From contig JAOTTY010000005.1 of NCBI GenBank assembly GCA_029864185.1, positions 1-35,751 of the forward strand: a DNA stretch of 35,751 nucleotides. Reading direction: 5' to 3'. Made by a program: the position numbers and the translations under genes. Every line of letters starts with the position of its first letter. The stretch's first letter is position 1. Source of the stretch: Gammaproteobacteria bacterium. GTDB taxonomy: Bacteria; Pseudomonadota; Gammaproteobacteria; GCA-001735895. Under the pieces are notes generated by a model. The model saw only the letters and a program-made list of their open reading frames with translations. It did not search any database and was not told the DNA's origin. Shown here piece by piece: positions 15,235 through 24,170 of the stretch.

Positions 15235-16941
15235 CTACAGGTTTACGACTTTTCTCTGAACGGTGGCCTGCTCGGCAGGTTTCACCGGCAACGTGAAAAT
15301 AAAACTCGTGCCCTGGCGATTGCCTTCGGATTCGATCCCGATTTCTCCTCCATGGGCCTCGATGATCCTCCTTACCAGGGTCATGCCGATACCGGTGCCG
15401 TCGATCTCCGGATTCAGGCGCTCGAACAGATCGAAAATCCGTTCGTGATATTCCGGATCTATACCGATTCCATTGTCGTGGATCTCGCAGACAATTTTAT
15501 CGCCATTTTCGGTCGCGCTTATCTCGATGCGAGGGGCAGGTTGGTCACCCATGAACTTGACCGCGTTCTCGATCAGGTTTTGAAAAACTTCCAGCAGCCG
15601 CAGCCGGTCACCCCAGTAGTCAGGCATATTGTCGGTTCTAACGATTTCGATACCACGTTCGCCGATCTCGCTTGCGACGTTTTCGATAGCCTGGTCGACA
15701 AGCCGGTCCAGCGAGCCGGATTCAGGTGGATTTACGATACGACCGATCTGGCTGAGTTCGAGCAGCCCGCTCAGCAGGTCTCCCATCGTGTCTGCTGCCT
15801 TGTTGATTTTCTGCAAATCGTTATTGATCCGGTCGACATCGTTGTCGTCGATATCCTTTTGCAACAGGCCGATAAATCCCTTGATCGTCACCAGCGGGGA
15901 ACGTAAATCGTGTGATACGGTATAAACGAAACGCTCCAGCTCTGCGTTCCTCGTTTCCAGTTCGCGGGTGAGGATTTCCTGCTCCCTGCGAATCGTTTCC
16001 TGCTCCGTGACGTCTTCGCACAGGGACGATATTCCAATCGTTCTGCCCTGATCGTCCAGGATGGGAGTGTTGTACCATTCGCATACGATGGTTCTGCCAT
16101 CTTTGGTCCTGTTTTCGTTAATATTGCGCGTTCCTCCTTTTTGCGCCTTGAGCGAATCCAGCACCTCAAATACTTCCTGTTTTTCATGGTCGGGGATCAC
16201 CAGTTTCGATAAATCCTCGCCCAGTACCTCGTCGGCGCTGTAGCCAAATATTTTTTCCGCCGCCCGATTCCACTGCGTACAGCGATACTCGTTGTCCAGC
16301 GACATCGCGGCCAGCGGCGTGTACTGCAGGTGGCGAGACAGCCTCGCCTCGCTTTCCCTGAGCGCGGATTCGGTTTTGAAGCGGTTGTCGATATCGACCA
16401 GCAGCAATCCCAGAAAGGCGGTTGCCGGGGTGAAGGTGATAATCATCGGCAGGGCTACCGTGTCCATAACGCGCTGGACCACTTCCGCCGGTAACTGGGT
16501 AAACAGCGCTACCTCGATTACATGAACGACGAATCCAAATACCAGGAGCTGCCAGGGCCCGATCTTGACCCAGTCTTTGTGCTGGGCGTAGCGGTATGCC
16601 AGGCCAAGCGAGGTGCAGGCGACGATGACCGCGACGCCGACGTATACACCGCCGCCGCCGATCCAGATGCGGTAAACGGCGGCGATGACCGCGCTGATCG
16701 CCGCCACGATGGCGCCGCCGAACAGACCGGCCATGCTGAGGATGACCGAGCGCGGATCGAAGATGACGCCTGGTGTCACTTCTATCGGTAGCATCATGCC
16801 GACGACGCAGATCCCGCCGAACAGCAGACCCGAGAGGATATGCTCGACCGTCTTGTTCTTGCGCCAGAAGCGAACGATAAAACCCTGCAGCAGGCTCAGC
16901 GCGAGCAAAATCGATACGGCCTTGATCAGTTCAAGAATCAT
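15235..16941 (-). CDS. Orphan sensor histidine kinase with LytS-type membrane receptor and PAS
   Basis: A 568-residue kinase. Residues 1-185 form a 5TM receptor of the LytS/YhcK kind (TPGVIFDPRSVILSMAGLFG, then VYRIWIGGGGVY). A PAS domain follows near 198-315 with WNRAAEKIFGYSADEVLGED, then a short coiled coil at 317-337. HisKA has phospho-acceptor His344 in VSHDLRSPL. The ATPase domain shows QNLIENAVKF (454-463), DNGIGI (489-494) and GTGIGM (515-520). All catalytic boxes look intact. No response regulator is adjacent, so its partner lies elsewhere. The signal is unknown. Confidence 0.9.
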   Translation of the reverse strand: MILELIKAVSILLALSLLQGFIVRFWRKNKTVEHILSGLLFGGICVVGMMLPIEVTPGVIFDPRSVILSMAGLFGGAIVAAISAVIAAVYRIWIGGGGVYVGVAVIVACTSLGLAYRYAQHKDWVKIGPWQLLVFGFVVHVIEVALFTQLPAEVVQRVMDTVALPMIITFTPATAFLGLLLVDIDNRFKTESALRESEARLSRHLQYTPLAAMSLDNEYRCTQWNRAAEKIFGYSADEVLGEDLSKLVIPDHEKQEVFEVLDSLKAQKGGTRNINENRTKDGRTIVCEWYNTPILDDQGRTIGISSLCEDVTEQETIRREQEILTRELETRNAELERFVYTVSHDLRSPLVTIKGFIGLLQKDIDDNDVDRINNDLQKINKAADTMGDLLSGLLELSQIGRIVNPPESGSLDRLVDQAIENVASEIGERGIEIVRTDNMPDYWGDRLRLLEVFQNLIENAVKFMGDQPAPRIEISATENGDKIVCEIHDNGIGIDPEYHERIFDLFERLNPEIDGTGIGMTLVRRIIEAHGGEIGIESEGNRQGTSFIFTLPVKPAEQATVQRKVVNL

Positions 16942-17248
16942 TGGAACCCCGGGTTATTCCAGCGAGAAAATAGTATAGATGATGGCGATCGAAATAAAGG
17001 CATTTACACTGGTTGGCAACGATCCCCGCCGGTGAGACCCATGGGCCGGTAACCGTCGGCGATTGTCGGCAAAGGGTATATCCACAACCACCACCGACAG
17101 CGACGCGCGCTGCGATGACCCTGACTGGTGACATGGTCGAAAACCGGGGGTGCGCAGACTTTCTCTCGCATCGATAGCCACGAAAACTGGCAGCTGATTC
17201 GTCGTAATCGTTATACTTGACGCTAACCCGAAATTCGAGGTTACCCTA
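16942..17248. other. Divergent intergenic region, no gene seen
   Basis: These 307 bases between the kinase and the Ldh-family gene carry no frame that I would call coding. GAGG at about 17239 may serve the TTG start at 17249. I saw no convincing promoter or palindrome. Confidence 0.4.
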
Positions 17249-18316
17249 TTGAGCGATCAGGTTAAGGTGCGCAGCAAACTCGAACTCAGCGATGAGCGGG
17301 CAGTGATTCCCGTGGCGGAGATCATCGATCTGGTTAGCCTGATATTCGAAAACATCGGCTGTAGCCCGGAGATTTCCCGACAGGTGGCGGGGCATCTGGC
17401 CGATGCCAACCTGTGCGGCATGGAGTCACATGGACTGATGCGCACCCTGCAGTATGTCGAGCAATTCGAATCGGGCTACATGCGCCCCGACGTGGAACCC
17501 GAAATCACGACCACCGAACGCGGTGCGACGGTCGTCGACGGCAACGGCGGTATCGGCATTCCGGCGATGCGCCTTGCGAACGACGAGGGCTGCAGGCTGG
17601 CGCGGGAGCAGGGCGTCTCGGCGGTCGCGATTCGCAATGTCGGCCACACCGGCAGGCTCGGTGCGTTTACCGAGGCGGCTGCTTATCGTGGATTTCTGAG
17701 CATCTGTTTCGGCGGCGGCGGACGGGAGAAGTGGCGCCAGGTCGCTCCCTATGGCGGTCGCAAGGCGATGTTGCCGACCAACCCCTACAGTATCGCCGTG
17801 CCGGGCGGCGAACGCGGGCCAATGATGTTCGATTTCGCGACTTCGAAAATCGCCGGCGGCTGGATTTACGCGGCGCGCAGCGCCGGTGCGCGCCTGCCGG
17901 ACAATGTTTTGATGAACAGCCAGGGTGTGGTGACGCGCGACCCCGAGGATTATTTTCGCGGCGGTGCGATCATGCCCTCCGGCGGCCACAAGGGCTACGC
18001 GCTGGCGCTAGCCGCCGAGATCGTTGCCGAGGCCATGCTGGGCCCTACCGAAACCGAGGGTAGCTGGCTGCTGTTGACGCTGGATACCTCGCGTTACCGG
18101 GAAGCAACGACGATGCAGCGCATCGCCGAGGAAATTCTCGACGAGCTGCGCAACTGCCCGCCGGCGCCGGGCTTCGAGCGCGTCGAAATTCCCGGTGAGC
18201 GCGAACGCGAGCACCGCGACAGGACCGTCGGCAGCGGTATCGCGCTGCCGCGGCAGACCTGGCAGCAGATCAGGGCGCTCGCCGAAAGACTCGGAAACGA
18301 CAGACGCGCTACTTGA
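17249..18316 (+). CDS. Ldh-family (malate/L-lactate/ureidoglycolate-type) NAD(P) dehydrogenase
   Basis: A 355-residue member of the Ldh_2 family, unrelated to Rossmann lactate dehydrogenases, which oxidises 2-hydroxy acids or reduces imines such as delta-1-piperideine-2-carboxylate. Signatures are MESHGLMRTLQYVEQ with the catalytic His, VRNVGHTGRLGAF-like IRNVGHTGRLG, PTNPYSIAVPG, MFDFATSKIA and PSGGHKGYALAL. The start is TTG at 17249 with GAGG ten bases upstream. A GTG six codons on is possible. The 3' end overlaps the convergent OsmC gene by eight bases. The substrate is not determined. Confidence 0.87.
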   Translation: MSDQVKVRSKLELSDERAVIPVAEIIDLVSLIFENIGCSPEISRQVAGHLADANLCGMESHGLMRTLQYVEQFESGYMRPDVEPEITTTERGATVVDGNGGIGIPAMRLANDEGCRLAREQGVSAVAIRNVGHTGRLGAFTEAAAYRGFLSICFGGGGREKWRQVAPYGGRKAMLPTNPYSIAVPGGERGPMMFDFATSKIAGGWIYAARSAGARLPDNVLMNSQGVVTRDPEDYFRGGAIMPSGGHKGYALALAAEIVAEAMLGPTETEGSWLLLTLDTSRYREATTMQRIAEEILDELRNCPPAPGFERVEIPGEREREHRDRTVGSGIALPRQTWQQIRALAERLGNDRRAT

Positions 18317-18728
18317 AATTCAGCGCGACATGGTAGTCGGGCGGCTCCATGATGTTGATCGACACCGGGCAATGGCGCATGCGACGCCTGATATAAGCGA
18401 TCGATTCCCTGTCGGCGCTGCCCTCGCGTAGCACCGCGTCGATCGTTATCTTGACACGCTTTAGTTTCCAGTCGCCGTCCGCCCTCAATTCCATGGTTTC
18501 GTCGGCGCGTTCGAGTTGCAGGCCGCGTTCGGTGCTGTTGGCGTGGAAATAAGTATGCTGGCAGATGAAAAACGAGTAGACGAAAAGCAGAAAGCCGGGT
18601 GATTTGACGCCGAGTTTGAGCGGGATCCAGCCCTCGTCGGTCAGCAGTTCGACCTCGAGCCGAGCCAGCTTGTTTTCCTCTCCCCTGTAATTAAAGGATG
18701 CGCGTAAACTAAACCGATGCTCTGCCAT
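18309..18728 (-). CDS. OsmC-family protein
   Basis: A 139-residue OsmC/Ohr-like protein. The two cysteines expected of the thiol peroxidase site are visible: one in GFLLFVYSFFICQHTYFHA near residue 55 and one in MRHCPVSINI near 121. The strand ERGLQLERADETMELRADGD fits the family sheet. Most OsmC proteins reduce organic hydroperoxides. The sequence around the first Cys is unusual (FICQHT rather than AACTA), so a related role is possible. The ATG at 18728 follows GGAGC. It converges on and overlaps the Ldh-family gene. Confidence 0.72.
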   Translation of the reverse strand: MAEHRFSLRASFNYRGEENKLARLEVELLTDEGWIPLKLGVKSPGFLLFVYSFFICQHTYFHANSTERGLQLERADETMELRADGDWKLKRVKITIDAVLREGSADRESIAYIRRRMRHCPVSINIMEPPDYHVALNFK

Positions 18729-18879
18729 GGTTGCTCCGTTACGGTTGTCGTCACTGCTTCCACGGGTCGCGGTCTTGCACGCAGTGACAGGGCTGACAGC
18801 ATATCACGCGGCCTAAAAATTCAAATATCAATTCGGTTATATAAACGTCTTTCTGTCGATGCCGCCGTCGGGATTCCGG

Positions 18880-20715
18880 TCAGACGGTTTCGGCCGACCG
18901 GGCGTCGGTCACGGCAGGGCGGGGGTATTGTGCAACAATCCGTATCAGGTCCTCACCATAGAGGTCGAGCTTGCGTTCGCCGATGCCGGGTATCGCGGCG
19001 AGATGGTCGATGCTGTCAGGGCGCAGATCGCAGATCGCGTACAGCGTTTTATCGTGCAGGATGACGTAGGGCGGTACGCCCTGCTGCTGCGCCAGCTCGG
19101 TGCGATGAAGGCGCAGCGCCTCGAACAGGGCCGCGTCGGCATTGCGTAACTGCGGCTTGACCTTGCTGGCCGCCAGCTTTGCCGGTTTTATCGCTTTATG
19201 GAACTTGCGCAGTTTCAGTTGCTGTTCGCCTTGCAGCAGCGGCCGGGCTGACGGTGTCATCTTCAGCGCACCGTAATTGTCGATATCGCTGTCGAGGTAT
19301 CCGAGCGCGATCAATTGCCGGAACAGGCTGCGCCATTCGTTGGTGTCGAGATTGCCGATGCCAAAAGTGCTGAGCCGATCGTGGCCATTTTGCAGGATGC
19401 GCTCCCGGGCATGGCCCATCAGCACGTCGATGACGTAGTTGACGCCGAAGCGCTGGCCGGTGCGGTATACACAGGATAACGCCATGCGCGCGGCCTCGGT
19501 CGCATCCCAGGTTTGCGGCGGCTCCACGCAGTTATCGCAATTACCGCAGGGCTTGTCCATCGATTCGCCGAAATACCCGAGCAGGGTCTGGCGCCGGCAG
19601 CCCGTCTGTTCGCACAGGCCCAGCATCGCTTCCATCTTGTGATAGAGCACGCGTTTGTACTGCTCGTCGGCATCGCTTTGCGCCATCATCTGGCGCAGCG
19701 AAATGATATCCTGCAGTCCGTACGCCATCCAGGCGTTCGCGGGATCGCCGTCGCGCCCGGCGCGGCCGGTTTCCTGGTAGTAGGCTTCGATATTTTTCGG
19801 CAGGCTCAGGTGCGCGACGAAGCGCACGTCGGGCTTGTCTATCCCCATGCCGAAGGCGATCGTCGCAACGATGATTACGCCTTCCTGCTGCAGAAAACTA
19901 CGCTGGTTCTCGGCGCGCGTGTCCTTATCGAGACCGGCGTGATAGGGCAGCGCGACGCGCCCCTGCTGGCGCAGCCATGCGGCCGTTTCGTCGACCTTCT
20001 TGCGCGACAGGCAATAAACGATCCCGGCATCTCCGGGGTGATTTTCGTCGATGAAATGCCAAAGCCGTTGCCGACTGTTGTCGCCCTGGGAGATGCGATA
20101 AAAGATATTGGGACGGTCGAAACTGTGGATGAAATTCTCGGCCTGCTGCAGCTGTAACTGCTGTTCGATCTCGCGCAGCGTGCGCCGGTCCGCGGTAGCG
20201 GTCAGCGCGACGCGCGGAATTTCCGGGAAACGCTCGTGCAGGCGGCTCAGTTGCTGATAATCCGGTCTGAAATCGTGGCCCCATTGCGACACGCAGTGGG
20301 CCTCATCGATGGCGAACAGCGCTATCCTGCAGCCTTCCAGCAGCTGCAGAAAATCTTCGCCGACGGCACGCTCGGGCGCGACGTAGAGTAAATCGATATC
20401 GCCGGCGCGCAGACGCTGTTTGATCTGCCGCTGCTGTTCTGCTGTCTGCGTCGAATTCAGGTAGGCTGCGCTGACGCCGTTCTGTCCAAGCGCGTCGACC
20501 TGGTCCTGCATCAGCGCGATCAACGGTGAAATAATGATGCCGACCCCCGTGCGCTGGATCGAGGGAATCTGGTAACAAACTGATTTGCCGCCGCCGGTCG
20601 GCATCAGCACCAGCGCGTCGCGGCCCGCGATCAGCGTGTCGACGATTTGCCGTTGCTGAAAGCGAAACTGTTCGTAGCCAAAGCGGCTACGCAGAATATC
20701 GAGTGCCCGGGACAT
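18880..20715 (-). CDS. recQ: ATP-dependent DNA helicase RecQ
   Basis: A 611-residue 3'-to-5' helicase for recombination and repair. It has the family's Q-motif region (FRFQQRQ), Walker [10 protein letters not shown] at 37-45 and DEAH at 137-140 followed by [13 protein letters not shown]. Helicase motifs IV-VI include YHAGLD and [10 protein letters not shown]. The RecQ-C-terminal zinc site shows [10 protein letters not shown] and CGNCDNC near residues 372-398. The last 90 residues are an HRDC domain. All parts are present and length matches E. coli RecQ. It is divergent from ychJ with a 31-base gap. Confidence 0.95.
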   Translation of the reverse strand: MSRALDILRSRFGYEQFRFQQRQIVDTLIAGRDALVLMPTGGGKSVCYQIPSIQRTGVGIIISPLIALMQDQVDALGQNGVSAAYLNSTQTAEQQRQIKQRLRAGDIDLLYVAPERAVGEDFLQLLEGCRIALFAIDEAHCVSQWGHDFRPDYQQLSRLHERFPEIPRVALTATADRRTLREIEQQLQLQQAENFIHSFDRPNIFYRISQGDNSRQRLWHFIDENHPGDAGIVYCLSRKKVDETAAWLRQQGRVALPYHAGLDKDTRAENQRSFLQQEGVIIVATIAFGMGIDKPDVRFVAHLSLPKNIEAYYQETGRAGRDGDPANAWMAYGLQDIISLRQMMAQSDADEQYKRVLYHKMEAMLGLCEQTGCRRQTLLGYFGESMDKPCGNCDNCVEPPQTWDATEAARMALSCVYRTGQRFGVNYVIDVLMGHARERILQNGHDRLSTFGIGNLDTNEWRSLFRQLIALGYLDSDIDNYGALKMTPSARPLLQGEQQLKLRKFHKAIKPAKLAASKVKPQLRNADAALFEALRLHRTELAQQQGVPPYVILHDKTLYAICDLRPDSIDHLAAIPGIGERKLDLYGEDLIRIVAQYPRPAVTDARSAETV

Positions 20716-20746
20716 GGTGATATAGTCATCCTTTTGTCGGTTGTTT

Positions 20747-21199
20747 ATGAACTGTCCTTGTCGGTCTGGCCTGCAATTCGACCAGTGTTGCGCGCCATTT
20801 ATATCACATGACAGGCTGCCTGAAAACGCGGAGCAACTGATGCGCTCCCGTTTCAGCGCCTACGCGCTGGGAAACCTCGAGTACCTGGAGTCGACCTGGC
20901 ATCCCGACTACAGGCCGAAGCCGCTGTCTGTCGAGGCCGCGGTGCGCTGGATCGGCCTCGAAATCATCGCTGTCGATCAGCGCGAACTGCAGGCGACGGT
21001 GGAATTCGAGGCGCGGTTTCTGGCAGGCGGCAGGGTAGACGCGCTGCGCGAAAGCAGCGATTTCGTGCTGCAGCGGGACCGATGGCTGTATACCAGCGGC
21101 CGGCAACTGGCGCCTGGCTTTACGCCGTGGAAGCCGGGACGCAATGAAAATTGCCCCTGCGGCAGCGGCAAAAAATTCAAGCGCTGTTGCGCCGCCTGA
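20747..21199 (+). CDS. ychJ: YchJ-family protein with SEC-C metal-binding motifs
   Basis: A 150-residue UPF0225/YchJ protein. The N-terminal [15 protein letters not shown] and C-terminal [16 protein letters not shown] are two SEC-C-type zinc motifs. Between them is an NTF2-like domain ([28 protein letters not shown]). The ATG at 20747 is chosen over an in-frame TTG six bases earlier. The molecular role of YchJ is not established. Confidence 0.85.
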   Translation: MNCPCRSGLQFDQCCAPFISHDRLPENAEQLMRSRFSAYALGNLEYLESTWHPDYRPKPLSVEAAVRWIGLEIIAVDQRELQATVEFEARFLAGGRVDALRESSDFVLQRDRWLYTSGRQLAPGFTPWKPGRNENCPCGSGKKFKRCCAA

Positions 21200-21231
21200 T
21201 ACCTGCGCGGCGGTGCAAGCGCGACCACGCC

Positions 21232-22158
21232 TCAGGCGGTCAGAGTCTGCGGCGGGTAGGCCGGGTGTGTCCAGGGTCTGAACAGGTAGCGCCAGGCGAT
21301 CGTCCAGTAACCCGGATAGGCGTAATTGCCGTTTTGCTCCAGCGCTTCCTCGCGCTGCGCGCGGGCAGCTGCCGGAATCCGGTACCAGGCGAGCTCCGGG
21401 CGGTGATGGTGGATCCAGTGGTAGTTGTTATTCAAGAACAGCAGGCGCGTTAGCGGGCAGCCATCGACCAGCACGGTGCGATGCGCCTCGTCGGGATCGT
21501 AGCGGTGCTCGAGAAACGATCGGGTCATCATCATGCTGGTGCCGGGCCATGCAAACGCCAGCAGGTACAGGTATAGCGGCATGTTGCAAACCGCAAGCAC
21601 CCAGTAAAGCACTGCGGCGACGCTGATGGCATGCCTGATTAAAGCCTTAGCGTGGCTATAGTCGCGTTTGTGCAACAGCGTAAATTCGTTCTGCAGCGTT
21701 CCTCCTGCCGCGAGCCAGGGCCCGATTAACATGCGGCCGGCGAAGGTATTGTTGAACAGTAAGATCCACTGGCGCCAGCGCGGTAATTTCTGCCATTTTT
21801 CCAGTTTGACGAAAAACGATTCCGGATCCAGGTCCGGGTTGGTCAGTTCGTTGCGGTGATGGCGCAGATGATTTTCGTGGTAGAACTCGACCGGCAGCCA
21901 TAACAGCAATGGCGGCCACACCAGCGCCAGGTTGAAACGCGGATTCCGCGTAGGGTGTCCATGAATCGCTTCATGCTGCAACGAGCTATGCAGGGTTGTC
22001 GTGTAACCGCCGAGTATCCAGATCGCCCAGCCGGGGATCGATTCCCAGTTCAGTGTCAGCGCAATCCAGGCGGTATAGGTGACGACCAGTAAAATCCAGG
22101 TTGGCCATTCGATTTTCGCGGATAAAATTTCGGTATCGCGCGAGGGGCTGGATTGCAT
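21232..22158 (-). CDS. Second membrane fatty acid desaturase
   Basis: A 308-residue di-iron membrane desaturase only distantly like the one at 2104. Histidine boxes are HEAIH at 62-66, HENHLRHH at 94-101 and HWIHHH at 247-252. Four hydrophobic stretches lie near 20-36, 43-60, 78-92 and 178-205. The gene is divergent from an XRE regulator across a 154-base AT-rich gap. That suggests control of this desaturase by the regulator, perhaps to adjust membrane unsaturation. This link is inferred from position only. Confidence 0.85.
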   Translation of the reverse strand: MQSSPSRDTEILSAKIEWPTWILLVVTYTAWIALTLNWESIPGWAIWILGGYTTTLHSSLQHEAIHGHPTRNPRFNLALVWPPLLLWLPVEFYHENHLRHHRNELTNPDLDPESFFVKLEKWQKLPRWRQWILLFNNTFAGRMLIGPWLAAGGTLQNEFTLLHKRDYSHAKALIRHAISVAAVLYWVLAVCNMPLYLYLLAFAWPGTSMMMTRSFLEHRYDPDEAHRTVLVDGCPLTRLLFLNNNYHWIHHHRPELAWYRIPAAARAQREEALEQNGNYAYPGYWTIAWRYLFRPWTHPAYPPQTLTA

Positions 22159-22312
22159 AAATTGATAACACCTATAAATAGTGGGGCTTGGGGCTTTGTA
22201 TTCTTGGATCGATGTGTTGTTTTGTCTAGGTTTTTATTGTAAGCATTAAATAAATAGTGTTTCTTAAATAATAAATATGTAGTATTTGCAAAACAATATT
22301 GAGATTGTTGTC
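22159..22312. promoter_or_regulatory. AT-rich divergent promoter region, desaturase / XRE regulator
   Basis: The gap is far more AT-rich than the flanking genes and contains repeated AAATAAATA / AAATAATAAATA runs at about 22246-22278. CAATATTG, a short perfect palindrome, lies at about 22294-22301 near the regulator start. Both genes must be transcribed from here. Exact -35/-10 boxes are ambiguous because of the base composition. Confidence 0.45.
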
Positions 22313-23155
22313 ATGAACAAGCAGGAAATCGTGTCCGTTTTTCGCAAACGCCTGCTCGAATCGATGCAGGAACGCGACCTGAGCCAGTCGCAATTGTCGC
22401 GCGATACCGGCGTCGATCGCTCGACGCTGTCGCAGCTACTGGCGCAGGATAACCTGCGCATGCCGCGCGCCGACACCGTCGCGGCGCTGGCGCGGTCGCT
22501 GCAGGTCAGCACCGACTGGCTGCTCGGATTGAGCCAGGACAGCCGCTTCGGCGCCGAGATTCTGCGCCAGTCGTTCGAGGTCGCGCCGCACGAGCCGAGC
22601 CCGGCCGACGATAACCTCAAACGCTGGTACCAGGAGGCGGAAGGGCTGAAGATACGCTACGTGCCGGTGCAGTTACCCGACATCGTCAAGACCGACCAGG
22701 TGCTCGAATACGAGTACGGCGAAGTCGTCGAGCGTCCGGTCAGCCGCGCCAAGGAGCAGGCGCGCTACCACCTCAATTTTTCGCGGGGGCCGGATAACGA
22801 TCTCGAGATCTGTATGCCCGTCGAAAACCTGGTCGGCTTTTGCCGCGGCGAAGGCCTGTGGCGAGATCTCGGCAAGGCCGTGCGCCATGAGCAGGTCGAA
22901 TTCATGCTGGCGACGCTGGACGAACTCTACCCCAGCGTGCGGCTTTACCTGTACGACGGGCGCAAGCGATACTCGGTACCCTATACCATTTTCGGCGCGC
23001 GGCGCGCGGCCGTTTACGTCGGGCAAATGTATTTCGCCTTCAACACCACCGAGTACGTGCGTATCCTGGTGCGGCACTTCGACAACCTGGTGCGCAACGC
23101 CGCGGTGCACGCGCACGAGTCGGTCCAGTTTCTGAAATCACAGGCCATTGTCTGA
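22313..23155 (+). CDS. XRE-family transcriptional regulator with large C-terminal domain
   Basis: A 280-residue regulator. Residues about 14-72 are a lambda-repressor-like HTH: RDLSQSQLSRDTGVDRSTLS, then ADTVAALARSLQVSTDWLLG. The remaining 200 residues form a domain I do not recognise, starting with NLKRWYQEAEGLKIRYVPVQ, ending with an aromatic-rich FNTTEYVRILVRHFDNLVRN. It is likely an effector or dimer domain. The ATG at 22313 is preferred to an in-frame TTG at 22286. Its best candidate target is the divergent desaturase. Confidence 0.8.
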   Translation: MNKQEIVSVFRKRLLESMQERDLSQSQLSRDTGVDRSTLSQLLAQDNLRMPRADTVAALARSLQVSTDWLLGLSQDSRFGAEILRQSFEVAPHEPSPADDNLKRWYQEAEGLKIRYVPVQLPDIVKTDQVLEYEYGEVVERPVSRAKEQARYHLNFSRGPDNDLEICMPVENLVGFCRGEGLWRDLGKAVRHEQVEFMLATLDELYPSVRLYLYDGRKRYSVPYTIFGARRAAVYVGQMYFAFNTTEYVRILVRHFDNLVRNAAVHAHESVQFLKSQAIV

Positions 23156-23392
23156 GCCATGCCCGAAGGCGATGTCCTGTCCTTAAATTGCAGTCGGTCG
23201 TCGCGCGAGGATTCATCGATTACCAACCGGATAGCTATCAAGGGCTGAAATTTGGCGGGCTACGAGGCAGGGTGATCGAGAGGAAGTCGGTCCCTGTGCC
23301 TTGGGTTCTGGCGATTTCGCCAGAGGCCAGGCCTGTTACAGGCGCGCATCGTTCCGGAACGGGAAACCGGGTAATATCCTGAATATTTGAGT

Positions 23393-23421
23393 GCGACCGC
23401 CCGGTTACAGCAGGCGGTCGC
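23393..23421 (-). terminator. Perfect 9-bp stem-loop spanning the stop codon of the CBS gene
   Basis: GCGACCGCC (23393-23401) and GGCGGTCGC (23413-23421) pair perfectly around an 11-base loop that contains the TAA stop of the CBS gene. No T tract follows on the minus strand, so it may be a Rho-assisted end or an mRNA 3' stabiliser instead of a classical terminator. Confidence 0.5.
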
Positions 23422-23815
23422 GTACGCCGTCCAGCACGATGTCGGTGTAGCCGATGATGCCGACGACCTTTTTGTTTTCGACCACCGGCGCCCGTCCCAG
23501 ACCAAAATTTTCGAACAACCGGGTGCAGTAGCGGATATCCATGTCCGGGTCCACGGCTATCACCGGCTTGGACATAATTTCGTAAATGTTGACCCGATCG
23601 GGCGACTTGTTGTTGGCGAGCACCTTCTTGGCGATATCGGACAACAGCACGATGCCGTACTCGTCGTCATCATGCCGGATGTTGACGATGAAGCACTTGG
23701 TTTGCGGGTACTTCGAATTTCTTAAAACGTCGGCCACGGTGTCCATGCCCTCTACCATGTCGAACTCCGTTTTCATGACATCGCGTACGCGCACAATGTT
23801 TTTTCTATCATTCAT
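23405..23815 (-). CDS. Two-CBS-domain (Bateman module) protein
   Basis: A 136-residue soluble protein of two CBS repeats: VRVRDVMKTEFDMVEGMDTV with TKCFIVNIRHDDDEYGIVLL, and YEIMSKPVIAVDPDMDIRYC with GRAPVVENKKVVGIIGYTDI. CBS pairs bind adenine nucleotides such as AMP, ATP or SAM in other proteins and gate attached transporters or enzymes. Here it is a stand-alone module, last in the DUF1538 operon. Its ATG overlaps the stop of the PII-like gene by four bases (ATGA). The context says it senses nucleotide state for the DUF1538 membrane pair, which is inference. Confidence 0.88.
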   Translation of the reverse strand: MNDRKNIVRVRDVMKTEFDMVEGMDTVADVLRNSKYPQTKCFIVNIRHDDDEYGIVLLSDIAKKVLANNKSPDRVNIYEIMSKPVIAVDPDMDIRYCTRLFENFGLGRAPVVENKKVVGIIGYTDIVLDGVRDRLL

Positions 23816-24162
23816 ATCTCTTCCTCGACTATTTCGGTTAACTGGCTGACCTGGTGTGATATGCCGACCGCGTCCTCGACATCGACGCTGAAGGCGATGC
23901 CGGATCCAGGGCTCGCGTCGAACTTTCCCGCAAGCGCAATGGTTTCGAGTATGTCGCGGCACAGGTGTTCTTCGACCAGCATCAAAACTACGTCACGCTG
24001 GGCCTCGAGGCTCAGGCCCAGGAAGGTCTTCGCAGCCTGTAGCCCCTCTCCGCGCGCACTGGAAATAACGGTCGAACCGGTGGCGCCTTTCTCCCTGGCG
24101 GCCTCGACAATCTTGTCGGTGATCGAATCCTCGGTTAACGCGATGATTAATTTAAAGTGCAT
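23812..24162 (-). CDS. PII-like signalling protein with short T-loop
   Basis: A 116-residue protein with the PII ferredoxin-like fold. FKLIIALTEDSITDKIVEAA is the first beta-alpha unit, then GATGSTVISSARGEG. A shortened T-loop region (about 37-54) lacks the GlnB/GlnK uridylylation tyrosine. RDVVLMLVEEHLCRDILETI is the second unit, and AGKFDASPGSGIAFSVDVED takes the place of the nucleotide-binding B-loop. The ATG at 24162 has GAGG nine bases before it; an upstream GTG at 24174 is less likely. It lies eight bases after the second DUF1538 gene and overlaps the CBS gene. PII-like proteins commonly dock on membrane transporters, so the DUF1538 proteins are the likely partner. Confidence 0.85.
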   Translation of the reverse strand: MHFKLIIALTEDSITDKIVEAAREKGATGSTVISSARGEGLQAAKTFLGLSLEAQRDVVLMLVEEHLCRDILETIALAGKFDASPGSGIAFSVDVEDAVGISHQVSQLTEIVEEEI

Positions 24163-24170
24163 GATAAACC

